From positions 2,542,001 through 2,606,000 of the forward strand of contig JAVHNS010000001.1 in the NCBI GenBank assembly GCA_036872755.1: a stretch of DNA of 64,000 nucleotides, given 5' to 3'. The notes beneath the pieces are model-generated. The model had not been told where the DNA came from and searched no databases. It worked only from the letters and a program-made list of their open reading frames with translations. The DNA comes from Orbilia blumenaviensis (taxonomy: Eukaryota; Ascomycota; Orbiliomycetes; Orbiliales; Orbiliaceae). Positions 49,601 through 61,688 of the stretch are shown here, piece after piece. Every line of letters starts with the position of its first letter. Position 1 is the stretch's first letter. The position numbers were made by a program, and so were the translations under genes.

Positions 49601-49975
49601 TAAAACTAGAGTCATATATAGACGAGTAGAAGAGGAGGGCTTGCATTACTAGAGCAATTATAAGGCAACATTAGACGGTGGATTTTCGTTTTTTTTCTCT
49701 TTTTCTTCTAATTAGTTGAAAGTTCTGTGATGTATTAACAGACGTTTTTTTTTCGTTCGTTCTTTAGTTTTTTAGTTGTATCGGGTTTTGAAGATCGAAA
49801 TTGGCCAGAAAGTGTCGATATTACCACAGCAATCAAGATATTTCTTATAATTCTATGTGTCTAATACATATATGTCTATCTCTATGTATCTGCTCTAAAG
49901 TTTGACAACAGGACAACCCGTAGCCCTATAACGGGCCCTTCACGGAGGATCGGAGGATCAAAGTCTGCACCCAAT
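49601..49975. other. Short convergent intergenic region
   Basis: 375 bp of 3' flanks between the sugar transporter and the aldo/keto reductase, with T-rich runs near 49690 and 49745. No gene seen. Confidence 0.5.
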
Positions 49976-51217
49976 CTAATCTTGAATTTCCTTCGTCCAG
50001 AAAACCCTATGTCTCTTCTCCTTTCCAACAATTCTAATCTTCTCCACATCCTCCTCATCAAGTTTAAAACCCGCAACCTCAAGAGCCTCCTTGATTCTCC
50101 ATTCCTTTGAAGAGGTGGTTATAGCGACATTCCCATCATCGATCGTCCAGCGTAATAGGATCTGTGTGGCTGATTTGTTATACTTTTTCTCCAGTTCCTG
50201 GATCACGCTATCTAGTGGCCCTGGCGCGGCCTTTGTGATTGGGATGAGTGGGCCGTAGACCGCGGTTACAATGTTATGTTGTTTGTGGTAGGCTTTAAGT
50301 TCTGGGTTTTGTAAACTAAACAAGGAAATCTGGTTAGAATACCTTTTCTGAATTATGTTGTTGAGCGCGTGAAAGGGAAAGAAGGGATATGCATACTAAG
50401 GATGATATTCGATCTGGTTGACCGCCGGCTGTATCTTTGCAACTTTCCGAATTCGCTCGAGATGCTCGACTAAAAAGTTGCTAACACCGATAGCCTTCAC
50501 CAGTCCCTTCTCTTGCAGCCCTTCGAGCTCTTTCCAAGCTTCTTCGATTGTTATCCCCTTCTCCTTCTCGTCCCAAAATGGTGCGTGGAGGAGGTATAGG
50601 TCAACATAATCAACTTGCAGCTTCTTCAACGACACGGCTAAGGCTTCCGATGGTGAAGAAATAGCACTGTAGATTTTTGTGGTAATGAAGAGCGACGATC
50701 TAGGGACCGGAGGAGAGGCAGAGGAGATTGCAACCCCAAGCTCGGTTTCGTTACCGTAGACTTCGGCGCCGTCTAGGTGAGTGAAGCCGGAGGAAAGGGC
50801 GGTTTGAGTGGCTGTGATGATAGCAGGGTTGAGGGCTACATCACCAGCCCTTTTAAAATCTGTATGTGTGGTAGCGTCTTGTTAACACCATATATCCACA
50901 TATATTGAAGTATATTTTATATCTCAATGCATTTGGTTTTTTTTTTTTTTTTTTTTTTTTTTTTGCAATTTTGAGAGAACTGAAGGTGGTTTGGTGGACT
51001 TACGGGCGGTTCCGAGACCGTACCCGATAACTGGGATTTCGACCCCGCCGTGGTTAAGCTTGATTGTTGGGATAGACGCCATTTTTCTGGTAGTCAAGAA
51101 TATATTTCTTGGATAGCGGTAGTAGCGAAAAGGTCTGATTTCAGCTTTGATAGCAGCAAATCGTGAGAGGGTATTAATTCGTGGCAGAGTATAAAATCGT
51201 GTGCTCAATGAGCTCAT
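49976..51217 (-). CDS. Aldo/keto reductase
   Basis: Three exons, 51217-51004, 50877-50397 and 50315-49976, encoding 344 aa. The (alpha/beta)8 reductase family is clear, with IPVIGYGLGTA and the complete catalytic tetrad D107, Y112 (LDGAEVYGNE), K139 (FITTKIYS) and H169 (DLYLLHAPF). GVSNF and NQIEYHPYLQ are also present, as is the cofactor-binding end region (TTSSKEWRIKEAL). Residues 1-45 are Arg/Ser/aromatic-rich with almost no acidic residues, so a mitochondrial presequence is possible; Met46 (MASIPTIKLNH) is an alternative cytosolic start. The first intron carries a 28-nt homopolymer. It reduces carbonyl substrates with NAD(P)H; the substrate is unknown. Confidence 0.93.
50937..50964. repeat. 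T28 homopolymer inside an intron
   Basis: 28 consecutive T on the plus strand (A on the transcribed strand) within intron 1 of the aldo/keto reductase gene. Its length may vary or be an assembly artefact. Confidence 0.85.
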
Positions 51218-52887
51218 ATATATACGTAACTGGACGCCTTTAGTTTCTAGATCGGTCTTGTGCCAATATAAACCAAGCGGGCGTAGCCGTAATATTCAAT
51301 AAAAAAGAGCTAATAATCCTTAAAAAGAATAAGTTCCGGATTGTTCACAGACTTGGGAGTTTTTTTGGGCCTTTTATATACAGGAAAAGGTGTCACCTCG
51401 GAGCGGTAGTTCGATACGATAGTAGAGCGTAGCATTCATCACTCTGGGCGCCCGCGATGTCGGCTCGGCCGTTTCGGTCTAATCTCTAAATCTGGGCCCC
51501 TCTGGATCTGGTTTGGCGGGGGAACCCTTATCACGTCACTTCCATTAACAGTCGCGTTTGACCTGTCAATTACCAATCCATTCTTGTTTTGGGCAATCAT
51601 AGATCCCGTTCGAAAACGGCGACTTGAAGATGCCGATTTCCGGGTTCTCGAGTTTTTTTTTTTTTTTTTTGAAAGATAGGATTATTAATATATGTCAAAA
51701 ATTTGGAAGGAACTTGGCGGCGGATTTTCTATCTGAGAATGCTACAACTGGTCAACCGGCGCCTAGGAACCGGGGAGACTAAACTCAAAGATAACTAGCA
51801 GATCTATCATGCAAGATCCGAGATTTTTAGGGTTGGAGTTGATGTCGGCAGCCGGCTTGTGCTAGCTGGGATTATCCAACACAATAAAGTGTTGTTGGCC
51901 GGGTTATGCATACCTCGACGTTACACGAATATATTTCTGCATACGTATACTACATGCCAATGCATTCTAGGCACTTACTAAGCTTACGTACTTCATTATC
52001 TCTATAGCTCTGATATGGGGAGCTCTGACTTACCTCCCCAGTAGCTCAGTACTTTCACACATTCTCATGTTAATTTACTTGGTATATCCCTCGAATTGAA
52101 CTATTGCATATATATGCGCGCCAAATGCAATATGAGCTCCTAGTTCCTGTAGCAGCACTTATCTTAGCTATACTATATGATGCACGGTAAGTGTAAGTTG
52201 ATTGTTACAAGTGAGTTATAAGCTCGATTGATAGTACTATCTAGTGATATCATGGTGCTTGTCCTTTTTATTCAAGTTTGGATAAGATGTATAAGTGGGC
52301 TACCTAGCTACAGCTTACTAAGGTTCGCATTGCGCCGACATGGGTACCTAAGTATTTCCTGGACATTGGTGTGCCGATAGTCGAGATGATGAGTAATCGA
52401 TTCCGGAATCAACATAGTTATTGATATACTATAACTTGAATCGATACCAAAGCCGGATTATAGTCCAAAGATACCCTTTATGTAATGGACATGGGTTCGG
52501 GACGGTATTGAAAAGAGATCACCGCTTTCCGACGCGATACTTCATTTTTCCTTTTTAAATGACCCGGAATAACTAAAACCTAGAAAACCGTGCTGAGACT
52601 AATTTAAAATTCATGATATTTCTTTGGATTCTCCTCGAAGGAAAGAAAACAAATCTTTGCATTATTAGGAATTAACTGATTATACTAGAAGATATTTTAT
52701 AAGGAAATGTATATGACTGGGCACAGCGCAGATTTGATAGTTTAGGAATAATCAAGTAACGGCAGCAAGACATAAATATAGACTAGAATTAGCAAAAGTT
52801 TCGATACGCGTACTCAAATTCAAAGGGGAGTAATTGCAAAGAATCCGTAATGCATCGACGTATATATATGATCATGAGTCCTTCTGA
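51218..52887. other. 1.7-kb intergenic region
   Basis: AT-rich DNA with a T-tract at about 51653-51670 and several TA/CTAG-rich words (for example ctacctagctacag at about 52301). No coding ORF recognised. Confidence 0.5.
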
Positions 52888-53526
52888 TCAACATTTATCA
52901 TCAGCAGCAACATCCAAGCTAGCGCCCCTTGATTCCTCACCCAACTTCGCCTCCTGAATCCTCTTCTCCTCCTCCTTCTTCTTCGCCCACGCCTTTCTCC
53001 TCCTCCAAGACACAAACCAATACCCAGCACCTGCTACCGCCAACAATCCAACACCACCCAAAATCGCCGCCACAACAGTATGCGTATTTTCCCAAGTAAG
53101 ACCCTTCGTCTCCTGATAGTCGGGAAGAGTCGGTGGGTTCGTTCCAGCGCCCATGATCGAAAACGGCTGTGAGTAGCTATAATTCCCCGGGTAGGAATCG
53201 TAACTAATCTCAATCACATAGGTATCACCATCTTGCTGGTTAGGCCTGACGAACCATCTGTAGCTACCGGTGTTATCGACGATTGCGATCTTACCGGAGC
53301 GGGGGAGATCGGATGGGGATTTGGCGGCTGGGTCAAGTTTGTTTACGAGGTATAAGGTTACTTCGGCATCTGGAGGACCGGTTATGTTGGTCCAGGTCAC
53401 GGTGTAGGGTTTACCGGCTGTGATGGTGGTGTAGGGCTGTGGAGCGGTGACTTGGTTTCCTTTGAAGGTTGTGTAGGAGGGGAGGAGGAGGGATGGGTCG
53501 GTTGCTTGACCGTGACCGAAAGGCAT
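52888..53526 (-). CDS. Kre9/Knh1-like Ser-Thr-rich domain membrane protein
   Basis: A single ORF of 212 aa with no introns. The extracellular-type domain (about 30-130) resembles the Kre9/Knh1 N-terminal immunoglobulin-like fold family of fungal wall proteins: TAPQPYTTITAGKPYTVTWTN, EVTLYLVNK, YRWFVRP and YVIEISYD. One strong membrane helix (about 150-172, TVVAAILGGVGLLAVAGAGY) is followed by a lysine/arginine stop-transfer (SWRRRKAWAKKKEEEKR) and a short charged tail, suggesting type I topology. The N-terminus (MPFGHGQATDPS) has no signal peptide, although the domain should face outward. A missed upstream exon or unconventional insertion is possible. Role in wall assembly is inference. Confidence 0.75.
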   Translation of the reverse strand: MPFGHGQATDPSLLLPSYTTFKGNQVTAPQPYTTITAGKPYTVTWTNITGPPDAEVTLYLVNKLDPAAKSPSDLPRSGKIAIVDNTGSYRWFVRPNQQDGDTYVIEISYDSYPGNYSYSQPFSIMGAGTNPPTLPDYQETKGLTWENTHTVVAAILGGVGLLAVAGAGYWFVSWRRRKAWAKKKEEEKRIQEAKLGEESRGASLDVAADDKC

Positions 53527-55230
53527 TTTGAGTTTTATTATTCTTAATTGATTAATGGAATTCGATCCGCTTATATTAGATAGGTACTTTACGGTGTATG
53601 TGGGCAGTAGGATGTATCAATATATCGAGTATCTAGGTACCTAGGTACTCGGGGAATATATGGTGAATATTCGAGATAGTGGATTCTGGAGGATGTAAAT
53701 AGGAAGGATATATTTCTACAGGAAAAGGGAGGAGGGCGCTCATGCCAACTTTATAGAAAGAAAGAAAAAAGCCAGAACATCGATACTACCAGATTCCAAA
53801 ATGGCATATCGCATGCATGGCCCAGGCCAGCATCTACCAACTTTTGTTTTAACGCTGTGGCGCCATGCCGACGCCTTGCATGTTGGGCGTCTCGTATTTT
53901 TCCCCTCAAACCAAAGCCTTGCTTCGGGACCGAAACAATACTATACTATCAATCTTATACTTGCATGCTGCAGCAAGAAAAAATAGGGTTAACATCCGCG
54001 TGGGCGCACTGACATTTGACACTCCCGGCTGTTCTAGATCCGATTTTCATGCATGCGATATTGACGAAGGGGAAGCCTTAGGGGAGGAAACAGCCAAAAA
54101 ACTGCCAGCCTACTTCCGCAGTTCGATTTAAAGCCAGCACATGGACAAGTATTTTAACGAATATACGACAAACACAGCACATAAACGAGTCGGAAGCTAA
54201 GCGTCAAAAGACGCCGAGGGAGGGAAGGAGGAGGGGGGGCTTTTAAACCCTTCTTTCATTTTCGTTTAGGCGGGTGCCAGCGAACATATGCACTACATGC
54301 GGGCGTGCATACATCGTGATAGCGATACCAAAACGGCCAAAGCAGGGTGTACTATGATGTCGTGTCCAGTTCACGGGAGCAAACAAGAGGAAGGATATAG
54401 TAGGCCTGGTTAAACAAGTACTTGATCATGGTTGGAGTTAGCAAGCTAGCTTAGCTGCGACAAAAAAATAATATCAGAGACGGCAGGCATCCATTATAGC
54501 CTAGAGAAATAGTGCAGAACAGCTGTTGCATTTTGGAGGACCCGTCGAGTCGTCTGATATTGCTACTTCCATTCGCCTGCGCCTGCGCCACCCATGCACC
54601 GTCCGGGCTAATTACTTGAATCACTGCATGCTCTGGCGCGGGAGAGTGTCGAATTCATGATTGGAAAGGCCGCCAGCGTTTTTTGACGGGTAGCAGTTGG
54701 AAGGGAAATGATTTACTGGTACCGGGTACCCTATGCTAGCTCATGGCTCCGCTTAACGACAATTACGAGACTGCCGAAAGGACTAAGTAAGCTCGCTCCC
54801 AAAAAGTAAGAATCGGTCTAAGATCCAGGTAACTCACTCGGTAAGCAAACTGCCATGACCTCAAAGGTAGGACAGACCGAACGAGACCGACAAGGATTTT
54901 GTCGTCATTGTAAACCCGACCTATGTAGCTTGGCGGGTCAACGGCTTACAGCTTCGAACCATGCAATCAATGCACAATACATAGCGCTGCAACCCGCCCT
55001 CCATTCGAATGCATCATCCCACATGCATATAAACTGCGCAGCTATCCTTCCCCCCCACCACCAGCACCAGCACCCACCAATCGATAGGTAGCAGCGACTT
55101 TTGGGAATTAAATAAAAGAAACGTCGGACCTTCACAACCTCCGACTGTGCAAGCATAAACCCCGCTGCGGACACGAGATAAAAATTTAAAGTCCAGGGGA
55201 AGAGTTAAGGCGGAAGGACGCTAAGCGTGC
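53527..55230. other. 1.7-kb divergent intergenic region with palindrome
   Basis: Promoters of the Kre9-like and SelO genes. It holds a near-perfect 26-bp palindrome at 53626-53651 containing TACCTAGGTA. Small ORFs lack motifs. Confidence 0.5.
53626..53651. repeat. 26-bp near-perfect palindrome
   Basis: cgagtatctaggtac followed by ctaggtactcg is self-complementary except for one position. It is about 100 bp upstream of the Kre9-like gene start and contains the recurrent TACCTAGGTA core (53638-53647). Confidence 0.8.
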
Positions 55231-57771
55231 ATGTTTCCGCCACAGCAGATATTCCAACAGGCAGCAACACAGCATAATACTCCACGGATCCTTAGAGCTT
55301 TACCGCGGCTGCTACTGCTTTCTAGGAATTTTTCGAGTTTGATGAGTACGAACTACATGAGTATGGATAAACCAAATGGTAGTGGAGGGAATGGAGGCGG
55401 ATATACGCTGGAGGAACTGCCGAAGTCCCATGTTTTCACTGATAAATTACCTCGTAAGTATTTTTCTTTTTTTTCTTAAGAGGAAGAATACACGAAATTT
55501 CTATAGACGAGACAGCAGCGTGATAATAACGTAACCAATTTTTTTTTTTTAACAGCGGACCCAAATACACCCACCCCTCAAGCTGCAGAGACAAACCCAC
55601 GCCCCAAACCAGGATTGGTAAAAAACGCTGCGTTCACATGGATTAAGCCCGAAGAAACGCCGGATTATGAACTGTTGGCGGTTAGCCCGTCTGCGTTCGA
55701 TAGTATTGGGTTGAAGAGGGGCCAGGAGAAGGAAGAAGGGTTTGCGAAGCTGGTTAGTGGGAATAGGATCTTTGAGGAGCATTATCCTTGGGCACAGTGT
55801 TATGGCGGTATGTTTCCCTTTTACCATTATAAAATGCTCAAAAAAAACATATCAATCGGATTACTCGTGGCTAATATGGTTTTTGGGGACTGCGGTTAGG
55901 CTACCAATTGTATGCATCTCCTTTGGTGTGACGTTGAAATTTGAGACTACAGCTTGAGGACTGATGGAGCTTGGTTAATCTACAGTGGCCACTGGGCCGG
56001 ACAACTTGGCGATGGGGTATATTATATCATTCCCATGATAGTAGCATGGAAGGAATATATTTGCTAACACCCAAGTTCATATAGAGAGCGATAAGCCTCT
56101 TCGAGAGCACAAACCCAACCACCGGCATCCGCTACGAGTGGCAGCTAAAGGGCGCCGGTACAACTCCATATTCCAGATTTGCGTATGCCCCCCCCCCCCT
56201 CCTTTCTTCACAAGCCTTCTTACAGGTCAGGAGGGAATAAAATATTAACACAGGACCACACAATCTTACGTAAATTCCCCACAGCGACGGCAAGGCGGTT
56301 CTCCGATCTTCGATCCGTGAATTCATCGTCTCCGAAGCCCTCCACGGCCTAAACATCCCCACCACCCGCGCCCTCTCTCTGACCCTCCTCACCACCAAAA
56401 AGGCGCAGCGAGAAACCATAGAGTCATGCGCCATAGTTACCCGCTTCGCCCAGTCATGGCTAAGAGTCGGAACCTTCGATTTACCGTATAGTCGTAACGA
56501 CCGAGTTCTGACCAGAAAACTGGCGGATTATACTATTGAGGAGGTATACGGTGGCGTTAAGAATTTGGGAGAACCGAGGGAGGAGGAGCCGGATGGGGAG
56601 CCGAATAGGTATGAGCTTTTGTACAGGGAGGTCGTGAGGAGGAATGCGAGGACTGTGGCGTACTGGCAGGCGTATGGGTTTATGAACGGAGTTTTGAATA
56701 CGGATAATACGAGTATTTTGGGGTTGAGTTTGGATTTCGGACCGTTTAGCTTTATGGACGTGAGTCTTCCCCCTCTTCTTCCCTATTATAACTACTTAAG
56801 TACATATAAATGATAACGGGATATTAATGATGCTTACGAGGGGGCGGTGTTAGAACTTCGACCCAAGCTTCACACCGAACCACGACGACGAATCCCTGCG
56901 CTACTCCTACCGCAACCAACCCACCATAATCTGGTGGAACATGGTCCGCCTCGGCGAATCCCTCGCCGAACTCTTCGGCCTAGGCACCCTCGTCGACTCG
57001 GAAGAATACCTCAAAAAGGGCCTACAACCCTCCCAAGTCGCCCCGCTCACCAAACGTGCGGAATCCATAATCGACCGCGCTGGTCTAGAATACAAATCTA
57101 CATTCATAACAACCTACAGAACCCTCATGTCCCGCCGTCTGGGATTCCAAAGCGAACGAGAAAGTGATATGGAAAATCACTTTACGACAGCATTGGATCT
57201 TATGGAAAAACTTGGATTGGATTTTAACCATTTCTTCCGGAGGTTGGCTGATCTACCGATCTATAACATGGAAAGCGAGGATAGTCGTATCATGGCTGCT
57301 GAACATTTTTTTAATGCGAATTCAGCGGTAAATATGCCTGGTTTGGCGAGAGATAAGGCTGGGGAGAAGGAGAAGGCTAAGAAGGAGATTGCAGAGTGGT
57401 TGGGGAAGTGGAGGGAACGGCTGGAGGATGAGGAAGGTGGATTGGATGATGAGAGGCGACAGAGGGAGATGAAAAGGGTTAACCCCAGGTTTTTGCCTAA
57501 GAATTGGGTGCTGGATGGTATTTTATACCCCCCCTCCCCCCAATCTACTAGTGATATATAAAGTTGCTAACTGACTGACGTGTGAATAATAGAACTAATC
57601 AACCGCGTCCAAAGAAACGGCGAAAGAGACATCCTGCACAAGATACTGGATATGTCACTGCGGCCGTTCGAAGACCACTGGGGGCCGGAAAGTGAATGGG
57701 CTGAAGAGGATAGGCTTTGTGGTGACGTACCGCCACAGGACGCAGGGATGCAGTGCTCTTGCAGTTCGTGA
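55231..57771 (+). CDS. SelO-family protein adenylyltransferase (FMP40/YdiU)
   Basis: Eight exons: 55231-55453, 55556-55807, 55900-55909 (10 nt), 55986-56016, 56085-56182, 56285-56759, 56854-57517 and 57593-57771, encoding 643 aa. The N-terminus (about 1-40, TPRILRALPRLLLLSRNFSS) looks like a mitochondrial presequence. Pseudokinase motifs are GYQFGHWAGQLGDGRAISL, the ATP-contacting QLKGAGTTPYSRFADGK, VLRSSIREFIVSEAL, IPTTRALSL and DNTSILGLSLDFGPFSFMD. The C-terminal helical part includes YRNQPTIIWWNMVRLGESL. The protein ends C-S-C-S-S, the position occupied by selenocysteine in animal SelO. Family members transfer AMP to proteins in mitochondria in response to oxidative stress. The 10-nt exon is required to complete GYQF. 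Confidence 0.94.
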
Positions 57772-58467
57772 TTCCGTTCTTCATATATTATTATGCATAC
57801 TATATGTACTAGAAGAGGCATTATGGATAGCTACTATGCTATACTGAACACTTAGGTATACACAGTAGTTATAGTATAGATCTATAGATACCAATGCGAT
57901 CTCACCACCCTTGAACAGGTGATATAAACTCGCCGGTTCATGATCACTTGATGGTCATTTCCTCCTCCCCTTTTTTAAAACCTCAGGGAAAACAAGTAGC
58001 ATTGCAAGAACCACCCCAAAGAAAAAATATATATATTTTGAATACCTACAATGAAGTTCTAAATTGCGAAAGAAAAAGAAGGAAAAAAAACCATGCCTTC
58101 TTTTTTCCATCAAACCTTTTTATTTTTTTCAGCTTTTTGGGATTGTAGTAACAACTGGCTTTTCTCGTTTTCGCCCATTCCTCAGAAGAAACAAACACCA
58201 AATAAAGAGATAGAAGTAAAGGAGGAGAAAAGGGTAAGGTCTCAGAAGTGTTCGTAGGAAAAACGTGAGAATACCGTTTAGGCATGTACGTAAGAGGTAC
58301 TTATTTAATCGTAAAAGAAAAAAAACCATCGTTGGGAGGGTAGACTATCTTCCTCCCAACATGACATATCTTCGTTTCTCCGAGTCCGTAATAGTATCCA
58401 ATCGCAGTAGTGGTGGCGGATAAGGTACACCCCTCTCTTATCAATCCAGGAACCAAAATCCCACCAC
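57772..58467. other. Convergent intergenic region (SelO / ERD2)
   Basis: 3' flanks with A/T homopolymers. No motif-supported ORF. Confidence 0.5.
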
Positions 58468-59572
58468 TTAAACCGGGAGCTCAAACTTCCTTCCCTGTAG
58501 AACCCTATACAGCACCCCAACTATTAGCATAACCCCAACAAAAAAACAAACACATATGTACATAAAATAGTGTAATACTTCGAGAGAAACACGAAAGGGG
58601 GAAAAAAGGGAAGAAAGGGTTGGGCCAAACTCACTTGGTATAATAAATATAAAAGAAATCGGAATACAACACTGTCTGAACAATACCCGCAACAACCGAC
58701 AATGGATCCCAAAAGGTCGAAGTGAAGTACCTATAGACCCAATTGGGGATGTATAGGGCTCGGTACGCGCCCAGGGCGAAGATATAGTGGGTGGTGATAG
58801 TTTCGGCCGCTCCGGTCCGTTGTACCATAAACAACTGGGGCAGGATGGCGACACTTTCGAGCCAGATACTGAAGGTCCAGAGGATCTAAAAATAAATTCA
58901 CAACAAATTACCATTTAACTAAAACTGTTCTATGCGATTTAGAAGAGATGGGAGGGGAAGAAGGTAGTACCTCAGCAACAGTCCACTTATATGGGAAAAC
59001 AACTGCAAGAATAGCAGAACCTCCAATCAGGTACCGGACCTTGAAGGTATCAATGTTGGGATCGTGAGTTGGCTTGTATGGACCGGTCATGAGGTGAAGG
59101 ATGTATGCCGATGAACCAATGAAGACAATCTTCATAGTAGAGTTGTAAATCGCAAAGGTCCAGAAGAGATCTGTATGATGACGCAATTGTTAGTCCCAGG
59201 GGTCAGTATTGGTGCTTAAATGTGGAGCCCCAAGGCGGGGAGTTGGATTTCTATGGTACCTAGATATCTTGTGACGTATACAAGGAGGTATAGAGCCTGT
59301 GATTTGAATGATATACCTGAGCAGCTCTGAGTGGTAGGTCAGCTTCTCCGTGTTCGTGAGATCTATCTGAAGGGGGCGTTTTGGGGGAATATAGCTAGTT
59401 ACCTTGCTCGTCGTCATCTTATGGATAAGTATGAAGATACTTATCAGGTGAAAAAGATCACCTATCAATTGTCAAAAGACCATCAATCAGCACCCAAGAA
59501 GCTCTCCAGGAAGTCATTCCGAAGCTTAGAAGCCGGAGTAAGAAACCCACCAGCAAGGCGAAAGATATTCAT
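58468..59572 (-). CDS. ERD2: ER lumen protein-retaining receptor (HDEL/KDEL receptor)
   Basis: Six exons on the minus strand: 59572-59551 (22 nt), 59461-59403, 59326-59260, 59170-58971, 58885-58635 and 58504-58468, encoding 211 aa, the usual family length. Conserved segments are [109 protein letters not shown] (typed here in parts across exons) and the end [12 protein letters not shown]. It has seven membrane helices and cycles between Golgi and ER to return escaped H/KDEL-tagged chaperones. The acceptor for the last exon (58505-58507) is chosen because the preceding TAG acceptor would give a stop. Confidence 0.96.
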
Positions 59573-60438
59573 CTTGAACGGATTTCAGCCCAAAAAAAGG
59601 CGACAAGATTTCCCTCCTTAAATATCGAATAGTAACCCCTTCCTTTCCCTTTGCTGACCAGAAAGGCAAAAGACCCCCGTCCTGCTTTTTTGTGATAATA
59701 AAATTTCAGGTCGTAGTTCTGAAAAACGAGTGGCGCGCAATTGATGAGGTTGAAGTCGCACGCGATCAATGTGAAGTTCCGGAAACCTCTTTTGCTTGTC
59801 AAAAGAAGGGGTCGGTGGTATTCCTTTTGCGACTTGTTTTCTTTGGGGAGTCTGGGAAGGCCTATTGGATTTCGTTCTTTCGAAACGGGTAAGCTGGCTT
59901 CTCGCTTTCCAGAGTTCTCCTTGGTGTGTCTGTGTGCGCGCAGAGGACGAAATTGCGAGGTCGACAGATGAGCTGAACGGATGGTACGAACGGCGAATGG
60001 AAGGGATTCGATGCTACTACGGCCTGAGAGGGATTAAATGTCCACGAACGAGATCTGTGGGTTCGAAGGAGAGGAAGAAAGGGACAGAGACAATGTCAAT
60101 TCAATCTGCAATGCAATGAGGACACGTTTTGGGACAGCCAAGCTTCATCTTCATTACCTGGCCGGTAACAGGCCCAAGCCCGGCCCCAAGCACGCACGCA
60201 ACGCAGGACCTTACTCCTACTGTACCGCCTACTAAGAGGTACTCCATAAGAACTTTAAAAAAAAAAAACTCGCTCGCGGAATGTGTTCCCCCCTTGGCTC
60301 CCGTGAGGAATCAAGGAGGTTGTTTTATGTATGGAATATGTATCAAAATACTTACTTACATAGCCGGGTACTATAGTACCTACCTATTAATTTGTATCAA
60401 TTAATTGGGGGATGCGGATGCGGATGTGATGTGATGGG

Positions 60439-60474
60439 ACATATGTAGGGACGTATGTAGGTACGTATGTAGGA
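60439..60474. repeat. Three tandem copies of a 12-bp unit (ACGTATGTAGGN)
   Basis: Units at 60439-60450, 60451-60462 and 60463-60474 (acatatgtaggg, acgtatgtaggt, acgtatgtagga) differ at only one or two positions. Confidence 0.85.
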
Positions 60475-61558
60475 GACCGGAAACAACAGTGCTATGTAGT
60501 GCATAATATATAGGCTTCTATTCTAGTATTAATCATTATATCGGTGGCAACCGTTACGCAGGGGTACTCTTATACAGAAGAAAGCTTTAAGGAAAACGAG
60601 AAACTGGCAGTTGAGTATTTTGATATCATGGCATGTTAAAACGGTGGGCTGTCGCTTTTTGTTTTTTCTTTCTTTTCAATTGGCAGCATCAAGACATCAA
60701 AAAGGGAACTCAAGTCGGGAAGACTGGAGAAGAAGGAGAAGAAGAAAACTATATCGGTGTATGAGAAAGTATGCAGATGATTACAAGCGCTGGCATCCAC
60801 AACGACCATTCCCCAGGAACGGGCTTCCAAAGGTGACCAGTCGCTTCTGATTAAAAAGGGGGGGTTTTGTAAAGAGGAGGAAAAAAGAACGCGGGCCCAA
60901 TAATAATAAAAAAAGACAATTGCAGTATCGAGAGATAGTAGATAAGTAGTAAGGAAAATATAAAAAAATACAATTACCTTTTGGGCGGAAAGACTAGTGT
61001 GACGCCGTTGGGATGTGCTCCCTTTCCAAGAATAGGTCCCTCTCTATCATTGCATAGAAACTTTTTAAGCCTCCCAAATTCCTAAAACCGTTCCAACAAT
61101 TAAAATTCAAAAATGGAAAGAGAAAGAAAATATTTTGGAAGAGAAGAAAACGAAAAAAAGAAAACTTCTCTGAGCTGCGAGTGAGCAAACGTCGGTTGTC
61201 GTTTAACTCATTTCCCATGCTCATGAATATCATGTCCTGACGTGGTTCCGAATGCCATTGGTTCCTGCGCCGGCAGTCGCCAATCGCAATCTTTCCTGCA
61301 TCAATCTCATGCAGTGTTGAAGCCCGTGCTGATGATCGCTCCAAAAAAAAAAAGGAAAAAAGAAGAGAAAATAACAGATTCGTGAAGAGGAACAGAAACC
61401 GTAGAACTCAAAAAGACATCGGAGAAAAAGGGGTCGTAAACTCTATATTCGTTAGCAGGGGTATTTATTTGTCGTGCAGTCAGATAACAAGATCTGTGAA
61501 AAGAAACTTTTTGGGAATCTAGGGCCGGTACAAAAGAGCAATAATATATATCAAGTCG

Positions 61559-61632
61559 AAAAAAAAAAAAATAAAAAGTAAAAAAAAAAATAAAAAGAAT
61601 AAAAAGAGTAAAAAAAAGAGCAAAAATAAGAA
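61559..61632. repeat. A-rich low-complexity tract (A)n/(TAAAAAG)n
   Basis: Runs of A broken by T or G every 5-10 bases, in the probable 3' UTR of the Byr4/Bfa1-like gene (T-rich on the transcribed strand). Confidence 0.8.
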
Positions 61633-61688
61633 TAGATTGTGTGCTGGAAACTCGGGCGAGGAAAAGTGGGAAGGTTGGACTCAGCGTC

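Larger units (their letters stand above)
59573..61688. other. 2.1-kb intergenic region between ERD2 and the Byr4/Bfa1-like gene
   Basis: Probable ERD2 promoter and 3' UTR of the Byr4/Bfa1-like gene. It contains three 12-bp tandem repeats (60439-60474), GGATGC/TGATG repeats just before them (60411-60435) and an A-rich low-complexity tract at 61559-61632. No coding gene recognised. Confidence 0.5.
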
